Shown: piece by piece, positions 1 through 8,978 of the stretch
Layout: each line of letters opens with the position of its first letter
How positions within the stretch are numbered: the first letter of the stretch is position 1
Assembly: GCA_002718995.2 (NCBI GenBank)
Contig: PBGL02000010.1
Location: 16,475-80,474 of the forward strand
Origin: Methanobacteriota archaeon
GTDB taxonomy: Archaea > Thermoplasmatota > Poseidoniia > Poseidoniales > Thalassarchaeaceae
Reading direction: 5' to 3'
DNA length: 64,000 bases
The notes under the pieces: generated by a model
Databases searched by the model: none
The model's input: only the letters and a program-made list of their open reading frames with translations
Told to the model about the DNA's origin: nothing
Made by a program: the position numbers and the translations under genes

Positions 1-156
1 GCTGGAGGGGATCTAGACAAAGTTGAGGAGGAGGACCAAGAAATTGTTGAGGCAACATTCAGAGGGGTATCTTCCGGCTCCTATGACAGGGGGAGGTACT
101 CACCAAAAAGGGAGGCTGGCGTACATCATTTCCATTCAATTATGTTTAACGATTGA
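1..156 (+). CDS. C-terminal end of an unidentified protein (partial)
   Basis: The first frame is open from base 1 to a TGA at 154-156 and encodes 51 residues, first acidic (a KVEEEDQE stretch), then basic and His-containing (SPKREAGVHHFH). The charge pattern looks like the tail of a real cytoplasmic protein rather than random translation. The stop lies 35 bases before the next gene on the same strand. I do not recognise the family, and the body of the gene is outside the window. Confidence 0.4.
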   Translation, partial: AGGDLDKVEEEDQEIVEATFRGVSSGSYDRGRYSPKREAGVHHFHSIMFND

Positions 157-191
157 ACATAGTTTATATCCAAACCTCCATCATACGTGTC

Positions 192-1487
192 ATGGCCAAA
201 GCAAACAATGTACCCACAATCGTGCTAATCGTCCTATCCGTCCTACTTTCAGGGTGCGCTGGCACTTCTAGCGAAGAAATTCAGGGGTGCATGGACGAGG
301 TTGCTCAGAACTACGATGAGGCGGCGACCCTTGACGACGATTCCTGTTCATACCTTGATACCGACGGGGATGGCGTCTTCGATCATCTTGAGGTTCCGGG
401 GTGCGTGGACGAGGGGGCAACAAATTATGATTCAAGCGCCACGGACGACGATGGTTCGTGCGCCTATCCCCCCGCATCACAGTACTCCACGGCATGGTCG
501 GAAGTAGGGATGGACATGCCATGCCAATGCTCTGATGGTTCTAACTACTCGGTTTGGCACCGGGATGCGTCGCAGACTCATGTCGTACTCTACTTCCAAG
601 GAGGAGGGGCGTGCTGGAATGATTTCACTTGCGTGGTCCCCGGCGGGACGTACAAGACAAACACTGGAGAATGGGATGACCCAACTCCGAGCACCCAAGA
701 GAACTCTAACGCGGGCGGAATCTTCAACTTCGCTAACCACGATAATCCATTGGTGGATTACTCATTCATATTTGTCCCATACTGCAGCGGGGACATCCAT
801 GTTGGTAACAACAACGTGACCTATGAGCATGGAGAGGTCCAGCACCGCGGACATCTGAATGCTATGTCGGGTTTCGAATTGATGAAAAGCATGTACCCCA
901 ATGCTGAGGAAATCTTCGTAACTGGATCGAGTGCCGGATCCATTCCTGCGACACTGTATGCCATGAAATCAGCAATGGATTATCCTGATGCTAGTGTCTC
1001 GGCATTCAATGATGCTACGGGCGGACTAGTTTCATTGGAGACTATAGATTTGGATACACTATGGTCGATTAATGAGACCATGTCTGACTTCTCCCTAGAT
1101 GGGGTTGTCAGCTTCAATAATTTATCTAGTGCAGATTTGGTAATTGTCCCAGCAATGCAAAATCTAGGAATTAAATTCGCCAGGTATGACAATGCCTACG
1201 ACAACACAATGAGGTACTTCAACGGACTTCTAGACAACCCTCCCTTCGACTACAATGAACAAATTAGAATTTCTGAGAATGAAATAGAAGAGGCTGGGGT
1301 GGATATCTCTGGTTTTATCGCACCTGGTGATGGGCATACCATCCTGGGGAATAGCGGCTTCTACGAACTGGAGGTGGAAGGTCACTCTTTCCTTGAGTGG
1401 TTCACTTCTTTCGTGGAAGGGGGACAGCCGGAAGACGTGCACTGTACTGATGACTGCAACCTTAATCCCGATGGATCTACAGTATGA
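192..1487 (+). CDS. Secreted lipoprotein, pectinacetylesterase/Notum-like hydrolase
   Basis: Predicted exported lipoprotein of 431 residues. The ATG at 192 gives a signal peptide ending in a lipobox (LLSGC, Cys22). Two copies of a Cys/Asp/Asn repeat of the form GCxDExAxNYDxxATxDDxSCxY follow (bases 285-353 and 399-467). The rest resembles the pectinacetylesterase (PAE/Notum) alpha/beta-hydrolase family: a YFQGGGACW segment, a nucleophile elbow GSSAG with Ser247, and a GDGH near the end as likely source of the catalytic His. The family removes acyl groups from polysaccharides or other substrates; the true substrate cannot be read from sequence. It precedes another secreted hydrolase by 43 bases on the same strand. 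Confidence 0.72.
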   Translation: MAKANNVPTIVLIVLSVLLSGCAGTSSEEIQGCMDEVAQNYDEAATLDDDSCSYLDTDGDGVFDHLEVPGCVDEGATNYDSSATDDDGSCAYPPASQYSTAWSEVGMDMPCQCSDGSNYSVWHRDASQTHVVLYFQGGGACWNDFTCVVPGGTYKTNTGEWDDPTPSTQENSNAGGIFNFANHDNPLVDYSFIFVPYCSGDIHVGNNNVTYEHGEVQHRGHLNAMSGFELMKSMYPNAEEIFVTGSSAGSIPATLYAMKSAMDYPDASVSAFNDATGGLVSLETIDLDTLWSINETMSDFSLDGVVSFNNLSSADLVIVPAMQNLGIKFARYDNAYDNTMRYFNGLLDNPPFDYNEQIRISENEIEEAGVDISGFIAPGDGHTILGNSGFYELEVEGHSFLEWFTSFVEGGQPEDVHCTDDCNLNPDGSTV

Positions 1488-1530
1488 TGATGAATTAGGA
1501 ATGAAAAAGTGGGTTGATGAAATGATCGAA

Positions 1531-3573
1531 ATGAGAAACGAAAAAATTGCCATTCTAATGATTGTACTGATGCTCCTGTCCGGATGTACTGGAAGCGATT
1601 CTGGTGGAGGCTCGGATGTTCAGGACGAGGTAGACGGCTCCATGGACCCCGTGGAGGGGGAAAATGAAACCGATTCGGGTGACATTGTGCCTCTTGTGAT
1701 TTCAGTCCCGCACTCAGTGGGTTGCGACAGCCTCGACCCTGGGCATTGCATGATGCCGTTCCCATCTAGCAAATATCTTGCAGATGACTCGAGCACGAAT
1801 ACAGGTTTTCGATTGAACGTGCCTGCAGCGGCGATACCCGTTTCCGGATCGGCAGGGCCGAGCGAAATCCCCATGCTAGGGCTTTTCGACGGTCACAGTC
1901 CGTCGACTCAAATATTCACTACATTCACAGATACTCCTGACATTTCCTCGCTTGCAGACCAATTGAGTATTGGCTCGTCTATTTCGGAAGACCATGGTTC
2001 AGTACTTCTAAACATGGATAATGGCGAGATTCTCCCTCACTGGGTTGAGATTGACGAGAGGAGTCAGGATGACGAGCCTACGATCGTCTTCCTAAGGACC
2101 ATCGGAGGGCTCGAGCATGATGCTCAGTATGCTGTTGCCTTCAGGGGACTAGTCGATAATTCGGGTGAAGCCGTAGAGTCGCATTCCTCATTTGCTGCTC
2201 TGAGAGACGGTCATGCGACAGATGATCCCGACTTGGAGGCTAGGAGGGATAGCTATGAGCCCATGTTCTCAGCACTTTCGGATGTTGGCTTCGAAAGATC
2301 TGAAATCCAATCCGCCTGGTGGTTCCATACCGCTTCCACGGAATCCATAATCGGGGATGTAATTACGATGCGTGACGACGCCCTTGAAAGACTGGGTGAC
2401 GATGGAATTGGTTGCAATGTTACTGAAGTAAACGACAATTGGGGTGACGATGGGATGACATTCAGGAGGATCAAGGGCACATTCACTGCTCCACAGTATG
2501 TGGAAGCTGATTTTCCACCGACCCTACTCCGAAGGGATCAGTCGGGTACTCCATTATTTGTCGAAAACAGAGAGGTTGTATTCACCATAACAATACCGCA
2601 ATCTCTAGCTAATTCTAGTACTTCTGGACCGCTCACAGTTATGGGACATGGATTCCTAGGCAATGGGGATGGAATGGTCAGTGGTGGATTGCGTGAGTGG
2701 GGCGAGTTATTCGGAACTCCGATGATAGGAACCGACTTCAAGGGGTGGAGTTCAGATGGGGATTATGATGCAGTGACCTTTGCACTGATGAACGTAGAAT
2801 ACTTCCAGCACCAAGCTGAGAGGCTGATGCAGTCAATGATGAATAATGTTGCAATGGTCAGAACTTTCTCAGGAGTATGCTCTGATCTTGCAGAGTTCCA
2901 CCACAATGGGACCAACCTGATTGATGTATCGGACATTGGGTACATGGGATACTCCCTGGGGGGCCTCAGAGGTCCATCGATGCTTGCTACGACCCCAGGC
3001 ATGGATCGAGGGGTCCTTTGGGTAGGTGGCTCTTCATTCACTCATCAGGTTGAGAGGTCGACCCAGTACACACAGTTTGAGGAATTGTTCGCGAACGAAA
3101 TAGCATACCCCTCTAGAAACGATCGCGCGGTTCTGATTGCACAGATGCAATCTATGTGGGACACAACCGATGCGGAATCATACTTGCCCTTTATCGAGGA
3201 AGGTTTTGAGGGGAAGACTCAGCCATTTGAAGTCCTATACATCAGTTCAGTGAATGACGCCCAAGTAACGATTTTGAGCACCGATAGAGCCGTACGAACT
3301 GCTGGCTTGAGCAATCTGAACTCATCTGCATGGCATCCCTGGGGGATAGATGTCTCGTCAACTGCCATAGAAGGCTCTGGAGTCGCGTACTTCGATGGAG
3401 GATTCCCCGACGTCCCTAGTGGAAACATCCAGGGTCCGATGGAATATCACTCACTGGCACACAATCAGATAGCTGCATTTGAGCCCGCCTACACAATGGC
3501 CTTCGACTACCTTTTCACGGGAACTGTCTCGAATACCTGCGGAGTTTCTTGCACTTTCGAAGGAGTCTGGTGA
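1531..3573 (+). CDS. Secreted lipoprotein with alpha/beta-hydrolase fold
   Basis: Predicted lipoprotein of 680 residues. The open frame extends upstream, but the ATG at 1531 places a hydrophobic signal and lipobox (LLSGC) at the N terminus; 1501 is a second possible start. After an acidic linker comes a two-Cys motif (VGCDSLDPGHCMMPFPS) seen at the start of large secreted esterase/lipase-like proteins, then a long beta-rich region. A nucleophile elbow GYSLGG lies at Ser475 in a C-terminal alpha/beta-hydrolase domain. Substrate unknown. It directly follows the PAE-like lipoprotein and abuts the convergent NMNAT-like gene with no gap. Confidence 0.6.
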   Translation: MRNEKIAILMIVLMLLSGCTGSDSGGGSDVQDEVDGSMDPVEGENETDSGDIVPLVISVPHSVGCDSLDPGHCMMPFPSSKYLADDSSTNTGFRLNVPAAAIPVSGSAGPSEIPMLGLFDGHSPSTQIFTTFTDTPDISSLADQLSIGSSISEDHGSVLLNMDNGEILPHWVEIDERSQDDEPTIVFLRTIGGLEHDAQYAVAFRGLVDNSGEAVESHSSFAALRDGHATDDPDLEARRDSYEPMFSALSDVGFERSEIQSAWWFHTASTESIIGDVITMRDDALERLGDDGIGCNVTEVNDNWGDDGMTFRRIKGTFTAPQYVEADFPPTLLRRDQSGTPLFVENREVVFTITIPQSLANSSTSGPLTVMGHGFLGNGDGMVSGGLREWGELFGTPMIGTDFKGWSSDGDYDAVTFALMNVEYFQHQAERLMQSMMNNVAMVRTFSGVCSDLAEFHHNGTNLIDVSDIGYMGYSLGGLRGPSMLATTPGMDRGVLWVGGSSFTHQVERSTQYTQFEELFANEIAYPSRNDRAVLIAQMQSMWDTTDAESYLPFIEEGFEGKTQPFEVLYISSVNDAQVTILSTDRAVRTAGLSNLNSSAWHPWGIDVSSTAIEGSGVAYFDGGFPDVPSGNIQGPMEYHSLAHNQIAAFEPAYTMAFDYLFTGTVSNTCGVSCTFEGVW

Positions 3574-4191
3574 TTAGCCGACTGGTTCCCCTCCCTCGCC
3601 GAGGAAGGCCAGCCTCCTTAGTGCGCCTTTGCTGATCAAATAGTCAATTACAGACATGGGCACGGTTGCCCCAAGTACCTCGATTACGGCTTCGTCATCC
3701 ATTATAGTAGACATCATCCTAGCTGTCTCCCTTACCCTCCAGCCTTCATATCTCTCTCTGTGTTCGAGCTGGGCAATGACGGTTTCCCAGCCGCCCTTAC
3801 TGTAGAGTTCGGCGGTTTCTTGGTCACTTGTGAAGAGTGTGCCTGGGCCACCATGGTATCTCTCGGCATGAGAAACCCAATTAGGAGGGTCATCGATATC
3901 TGGAATGGCCACTATTTGGAAATCGCCTAGTTTCTCATCCGAACCGGCCCAAGCCTCGATCATCTCCTTCCTCTCATCGGCTGACCAGGGATTCCTCAGA
4001 GTCTCTGGTCGATTTGAGGAACCTATGGCTATTACTATCATTGATTCTGGGCTGTTTTCATCTCTCCATTCGACTGCTGATGTGATGAGTATCTCATGAC
4101 CCCTGTGAAATGGCTGGAATCTTCCTAAAACCACTATACTGGGTTCCGGTGGCATTTCGGGAGGCTGAGGGGATATTTGTAATTCCGTCAT
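3574..4191 (-). CDS. Nicotinamide-nucleotide adenylyltransferase-like protein (NadM family)
   Basis: 205-residue nucleotidyltransferase. The N-terminal GRFQPFHRGHE motif is the HxGH-type ATP-binding signature, followed by AIGSSNRP and NPWSADERKEMI, all typical of archaeal NMN adenylyltransferases that make NAD from NMN and ATP. The C-terminal signature is altered: a VRETARMM stretch stands where ISxTxxR is expected, so the exact substrate is less certain. The ATG at 4191 overlaps the stop of the upstream gene (ATGA), indicating translational coupling. NadE is encoded 25 kb away. Confidence 0.72.
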   Translation of the reverse strand: MTELQISPQPPEMPPEPSIVVLGRFQPFHRGHEILITSAVEWRDENSPESMIVIAIGSSNRPETLRNPWSADERKEMIEAWAGSDEKLGDFQIVAIPDIDDPPNWVSHAERYHGGPGTLFTSDQETAELYSKGGWETVIAQLEHRERYEGWRVRETARMMSTIMDDEAVIEVLGATVPMSVIDYLISKGALRRLAFLGEGGEPVG

Positions 4192-4901
4192 GATGAGGCC
4201 TCGATGAAATCTGATAAATTCTGGTCTCCCAAGTACCATGAGAATGGGTCCAAGTACTCCCTGCCAATCAGCAGAGGTAGGCTTTCCCTTCTTGACTTGT
4301 CTATGATGTCAAATAGGCTACCGGATGAATCCTGATGAGACTCCATAGTAGGTAAAATTCGAGGGTCCATGGATGGATCCATGGTCTCACCGAGCTCCTC
4401 CCTTCGGGACATCCAGTCGATTACAACGGATTCTACGAATGAGGTTCTGTCGGTATTTGCAATAGTTTCTGAGAAATTTCTCCAGACCCCTGGTTTCAGG
4501 AAAGATCCTGTTCCAGGCACCTTGGCTCCAGAGTTTGGTTCGACATACAAGAATAATCTAGCATCCCAGCACCTCCACTCCCCCTTGGATGACCAGTGAG
4601 AAAGGAGAAGGAGGAGGTCTAGCTTGTCCTCTAGCTTGAGGTCTTGATTAGCCAGTGTTAAACTCTGATCGATCTCCATGACCCTATCTGCCCATTCTAG
4701 GACTTCTCCCTCCAAGTCTATATCGAATTGCCGATGAAGTGAATCCACTTGACTAGGCCTGATTCCCCTCATTGACATCCCCTCCATTCCTGAAATCAGT
4801 TCTCCCAATGGCATCGATAGCAAATCGGCCAATGATTCTCGGTCGACTAGCGAGATGATTACATCGACCATGGCAACCTCGAACCGACCAAACGGTGGCA
4901 T
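4188..4901 (-). CDS. Unknown protein, coupled to NadM-like gene
   Basis: A protein of up to 237 residues that I do not recognise. It is mostly alpha-helical and acidic, with no signal peptide or membrane segment. The ATG at 4871 is an alternative start that removes ten residues. The middle holds a Trp-rich stretch (SHWSSKGEWRCWDARLFLY). Its stop overlaps the NadM-like start by four bases, so the two are likely made together. It diverges from the DRG GTPase, with about 100 bases between them. Confidence 0.6.
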   Translation of the reverse strand: MPPFGRFEVAMVDVIISLVDRESLADLLSMPLGELISGMEGMSMRGIRPSQVDSLHRQFDIDLEGEVLEWADRVMEIDQSLTLANQDLKLEDKLDLLLLLSHWSSKGEWRCWDARLFLYVEPNSGAKVPGTGSFLKPGVWRNFSETIANTDRTSFVESVVIDWMSRREELGETMDPSMDPRILPTMESHQDSSGSLFDIIDKSRRESLPLLIGREYLDPFSWYLGDQNLSDFIEASS

Positions 4902-5004
4902 GAAATGAACCCTCGCTTGGGTGGTCCTTGCCCATTGGGGCCACCGAATTCAAGAACTTGGGTGGTTGCGCTGAACACAACAACGAAGCGGGAAGTGTGC
5001 GAAC

Positions 5005-6123
5005 TTGGCGACTATTGAGGAGCAAATCAAGTCCCTCGAAGAGGAGATTGGGAAAACTCAGAAAAATAAGGCCACAAACGCCCATATTGGAAAACTGAAG
5101 GCTAAAATTGCAGCTTTGAAGGCTCGGAAGGAAAAGGCTCAGGCACACGCGAAGGCTAGCGGAGGGGGGCAGGGTTTCGAAGTAAAGAAGTCCGGGGATG
5201 CTTCGGTGTCTTTGGTTGGATTCCCAAGTGTTGGGAAGTCTAGTCTGATATCGCAATTGACCGGAGCTGATTCAGAAGCCGGGGAGTTTGCCTTCACCAC
5301 TCTGACGTGTATACCGGGGGTCCTGGACCACAGAGGTGCAAAAATCCAGATTCTTGATCTTCCGGGATTAATCAAGGGGGCTTCGGAAGGTAAAGGCAGA
5401 GGCAGGGAAATCCTGAATGTAATCAGGGGCTCTGATATGGTACTATACGTGGTCGATCCATTCCAAGATTCGCACTTTGACATTCTGGATAAGGAGCTCT
5501 GGATGTCAGGGATGAGGCTGAATCAGGAAAAGCCACAAGTGTACATCACAAGAACCGATAGAGGCGGGATAGTTGTCAGATCCACGGTACAGCAGACAAA
5601 TCTGACTGATGAAGAGATTCAAGAGATAATCAGAAGTTTCGGCATAGTTTCTGCAACAGTGACACTACGGACCGATGTGACTGATGATCACATCGTGGAT
5701 ACCCTCGCGGGTAATAGGATCTACAACAGAGCCGTAGTTGTCGTGAATAAGATCGACTTGGCGACAAAGAGTGACATTTCTAAGACTAGAGGGATGCTGC
5801 CCGAAGGGTGGCCAGTTCTGGAGGTTTCTGCCAAGACTGGAGAGGGCGTGGAGGAGATGAAGGACTTCATATTCGATAATCTCCACTTCATGTCGATTTA
5901 CCTGAAGCCTCAGGGCCAGGATGCGGATATGATAGAGCCGTTGATTGTGAAGGATACCTCGACTGTCAGGGATGTGTGCGTCAAGCTACACCGGGACTTC
6001 GTCAGAAAGTTCAGGTATGCCAGGGTAAAGGGCCCGAGTGCTAAATTTGATTGGCAGAGGGTAGGGTTGGACCACCAGCTCAAAGATGAGGACTTACTAA
6101 CTGTAATTCTGAGAAAGTCGTGA
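5005..6123 (+). CDS. DRG-family GTP-binding protein with TGS domain
   Basis: 372-residue GTPase of the Obg/DRG family, conserved in archaea and eukaryotes and linked to ribosomes and translation. Seen: an N-terminal basic coiled coil (1-50), P-loop GFPSVGKS (72-79), DLPG switch II (118-121), NKID (248-251), SAK (275-277) and a C-terminal TGS domain (about 297-371). The chosen start is TTG at 5005 because the MATIEEQI N terminus matches the family and no in-frame ATG lies nearby. tatC follows 15 bases later on the same strand. Confidence 0.92.
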   Translation: MATIEEQIKSLEEEIGKTQKNKATNAHIGKLKAKIAALKARKEKAQAHAKASGGGQGFEVKKSGDASVSLVGFPSVGKSSLISQLTGADSEAGEFAFTTLTCIPGVLDHRGAKIQILDLPGLIKGASEGKGRGREILNVIRGSDMVLYVVDPFQDSHFDILDKELWMSGMRLNQEKPQVYITRTDRGGIVVRSTVQQTNLTDEEIQEIIRSFGIVSATVTLRTDVTDDHIVDTLAGNRIYNRAVVVVNKIDLATKSDISKTRGMLPEGWPVLEVSAKTGEGVEEMKDFIFDNLHFMSIYLKPQGQDADMIEPLIVKDTSTVRDVCVKLHRDFVRKFRYARVKGPSAKFDWQRVGLDHQLKDEDLLTVILRKS

Positions 6124-6138
6124 GCGATGAATTGACCA

Positions 6139-6921
6139 ATGGTAGCCTCTCGGGAGACCATGGGCGGCGACTCAGGGGACCTTCTCCCACGTGCAGAATT
6201 GCGTGGACTGGTTAGTCATCTGCGGAAAAGAGCCTTGATCCTGTCAGGGGCCCTATTAATCGGTTTTCTAGCAGGTTTTCCCGCAGCTGGAGAGGCGATA
6301 GAGCTGCTTCTTGGCTCTAGTTCTTACAGGCCAGACGGAGTTGAGATTGTGATTCTTCACCCTATGGAAGCAATACTCCTTAAACTCAGAATTGGGATTA
6401 ATTTCGGAATATTGCTCTCTGCACTAGTTCTGATGTGCGACTTGACTTGGAACGGCAGGAGGATTGTTGCAGAATCTAGGAGGTCAGGGGATTACGGCAA
6501 AGGGAACTTTGGCGGTACCTTGGTAGTTGTTTTTCTGGCGTTCCTCCTGGGATTGATGGGCGCGGCGTACTCCCACGGGGTTCTTGTGCCGCTCCTTCTT
6601 GACTACCTGTCCAATGATGCTGCATCTGCTGGACTAGCCACAACATGGCAACTGCAGTCATGGGTTGGCTTCATCACTGGCCTGTACTTTGCATCGATCC
6701 TAGGATTCCAAGTACCTCTGATCGCTTCCATACTCCTGAGGAGCGAGCTGATAGAGAGAAGTTCAATCTCCGATAACAGAGGAAATCTCTGGTTCGCTGG
6801 ACTAATCTTGGGGGCTTTGATATCCCCTCCTGACCCAGTTTCGATGTTCCTAGTGGCTGGACCTATGCTGCTTCTTCTAGAAGTGGCACTGGTGGTCGAT
6901 AGGATAACTAGGAATCGATAG
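6139..6921 (+). CDS. tatC: Twin-arginine translocase subunit TatC
   Basis: 260-residue polytopic membrane protein, the TatC subunit that recognises twin-arginine signal peptides and exports folded proteins. Support: an N-terminal HLRKR segment matching the family HLxELRxR, several hydrophobic spans, a GFQVPLI segment, and the family-typical end SPPDPVSMFLVAGPM. A second ATG at 6160 could also be used. The last 14 bases overlap convergently with the end of the permease gene on the other strand. No TatA gene is in the window. Confidence 0.82.
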   Translation: MVASRETMGGDSGDLLPRAELRGLVSHLRKRALILSGALLIGFLAGFPAAGEAIELLLGSSSYRPDGVEIVILHPMEAILLKLRIGINFGILLSALVLMCDLTWNGRRIVAESRRSGDYGKGNFGGTLVVVFLAFLLGLMGAAYSHGVLVPLLLDYLSNDAASAGLATTWQLQSWVGFITGLYFASILGFQVPLIASILLRSELIERSSISDNRGNLWFAGLILGALISPPDPVSMFLVAGPMLLLLEVALVVDRITRNR

Positions 6922-8890
6922 CGATTCCTCGGTTTCTGGCATCCTCGGCCCTAGCTGCAGCCCTGCCGTCCTCTACGTCAACTAACCTCATCATGTAAGC
7001 ACCAATGAGAATTAGCAGGGAGATGCAGAAAACGCCGACCCTGCTGCCGTACATCACGGTGAGAGTGGCATACAAGAGAGGGCCGATGAAAGCGGCTACC
7101 TTTCCGAAGAAGCCGAAGAAGCCGAAGAACTCGGCACTCCTAGTCTCGGGCACCATCTGCCCGAATATACTCCTAGCCAGACCCTGGGAGCCGCCAAGGA
7201 GAGTCCCCATTCCACAACCAAGGAGCAAGAACTGGAGGCCTACAGTCAGGCCAAGAGGCTCCCATACGATGTCCCTGACGGTTTCTGGAATTACGTCTAT
7301 CGGGCCATCTCCGAGATTGGTCGGATGGTCTATGCCGACCGAGCTGGATTCGTCCAGTGGGCCACCGGAGACACTGGCACTGAATCTTGTATCTCCTATC
7401 GAGACCAGGAAGTCCTGAAGATGGCTCTGATTGTTTACCTTGACCATATGAGGGAAGTCTTCTGAGCTTCCCCACTTCCAATCGTAAATGCCACTCCTCT
7501 CGCCGATTTCAACAGGCAGAATTCCAGAGTATGTCTCTGCCCATTCCTGCTCGTTAAACTCTTCATCGGAGAAATCTGCCTTCTGGGCTATGCTGTGATC
7601 GAAATTCCAATTCATGTATGCCACATAAGAGCCGGAAGTGGCGAGTCTTTCTTGTAGCCAGGTCTGAGGGAGGGGGGACGGGCTATCCGTGTAGTCCAAA
7701 GGATCGGTCCCCATCTCAATCTCGTATGCATTATCGAACCAGTCTCCATCCACATCATCATCATACGAGTCTGCAATTCCATCACCATCGGAGTCCCACT
7801 CGAAAAGAACGTCATGTTGGTCATGTGAGTCCAGTGCTAGAGGGGCGAAAGCGCAGGCGGCGAAACAAAGCACGACCCAACCTGCAAGGGACACTGAAAG
7901 TGCCTTCTTAGTCCCAATTCCATCAATTGTAATCAGTCGGAAAACTCTACCCCCATTGGAAAGTGTAGTGAAAAATAGAGCACTGGGCCACGCTACGAAC
8001 TGTATCGCGAGTATGGTCACCATTAGCTCAGTAGTTGTTACACCCAGGACAGCGGTGCCGAACACGCCGCCCAATGCAGTTACGGTGTTTATCCCGTCTA
8101 TGAAGAAGAAATACGCGAGCATGTAGATGAAGAGGGTTCGGAACTTGCTGACTTCCTTCAGAGTCTGAATAACCTGGCGATAAGCCGACATGAGGTCGAC
8201 TGATTCCTCTTCTCCCTCCATGGGGGGCTCGGGGACGTACTTGAAAGTAAGAAGGGCGAAGCCATACCACCAGACTCCTGCGGAAGCTAGACACAGCCTG
8301 ATGACGAAGTCACCTCCAATCCCGAGAACCAGTATGAAGTGAATCAGGAGTAGTATCCCTCCTCCCAGATAACCGTAAGCGAATGCGCGGTTCGAGATGT
8401 CATCCATCTCGTCATCTGTCCCCATGTGAGGTAGCATTGCGTTGTAGAAGACGCCGGCCCCGTTCAGCCCTATGTTGGCTAGGAGGAAGAAAACCATCAG
8501 CCAGACCCATTCCGAGCCGGAATACAGGAAGTCGAATCCTATCAGGAATGTAGATCCCGCGCCGATATATGTCAAATACTTCAGCCACGTCATCTTGATT
8601 GGCTTTCTGTCCGCTATGACGCCGAAGGCGGGAGCGAGGATGGCTACCATCAATGTGGCTGCAGCCACTGCATAGGCCCAAACAGCGTCACCAGTCATGT
8701 CGATGTTTGCGATAGTGGTAGTGAGGCCATTTGCTTCCAAGAAAAGGTAAGCATACCATGCAGGCAGTATAGCTACGGTCGTACTTGTCTCGAATGCTGA
8801 CTTGCCCCAGTCATAGAATGCGTACCCCCTTACTGCCTTTGGATCCGAAGCCCGGTCTAGTTCTACTGCATCTGACATGGTAATACCCAT
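6908..8890 (-). CDS. UMF1/Atg22-like MFS permease with Asp-rich surface insert
   Basis: 660-residue membrane transporter. The N-terminal YAFYDWGKSAFET and following helices match the UMF1 (Atg22-like) branch of the major facilitator superfamily; the substrate is unknown. Between two hydrophobic spans, residues about 352-545 form a soluble insertion (bases 7256-7837) beginning with Asp-rich repeats of the thrombospondin type 3/calcium-binding kind (DSDGDGIADSYDDDVDGD), then a Trp-rich region. Such inserts are not usual in the family. The start is ATG 8890; an ATG at 8878 is equally possible. It diverges from the GDPD gene. Confidence 0.75.
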   Translation of the reverse strand: MGITMSDAVELDRASDPKAVRGYAFYDWGKSAFETSTTVAILPAWYAYLFLEANGLTTTIANIDMTGDAVWAYAVAAATLMVAILAPAFGVIADRKPIKMTWLKYLTYIGAGSTFLIGFDFLYSGSEWVWLMVFFLLANIGLNGAGVFYNAMLPHMGTDDEMDDISNRAFAYGYLGGGILLLIHFILVLGIGGDFVIRLCLASAGVWWYGFALLTFKYVPEPPMEGEEESVDLMSAYRQVIQTLKEVSKFRTLFIYMLAYFFFIDGINTVTALGGVFGTAVLGVTTTELMVTILAIQFVAWPSALFFTTLSNGGRVFRLITIDGIGTKKALSVSLAGWVVLCFAACAFAPLALDSHDQHDVLFEWDSDGDGIADSYDDDVDGDWFDNAYEIEMGTDPLDYTDSPSPLPQTWLQERLATSGSYVAYMNWNFDHSIAQKADFSDEEFNEQEWAETYSGILPVEIGERSGIYDWKWGSSEDFPHMVKVNNQSHLQDFLVSIGDTRFSASVSGGPLDESSSVGIDHPTNLGDGPIDVIPETVRDIVWEPLGLTVGLQFLLLGCGMGTLLGGSQGLARSIFGQMVPETRSAEFFGFFGFFGKVAAFIGPLLYATLTVMYGSRVGVFCISLLILIGAYMMRLVDVEDGRAAARAEDARNRGIAIDS

Positions 8891-8978
8891 CCGTCGTACG
8901 TGCAGAGAGGTAATTATCCTTGCCGCGGACAGAAGTTGCCTGTAAATCCCTTATGAGCGTGTATTATGTCGGACAATC

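Noticed and set aside
1327-1530. Upstream extension of the second lipoprotein
   Set aside because: It overlaps the preceding gene and would bury the signal peptide and lipobox 60 residues from the N terminus.
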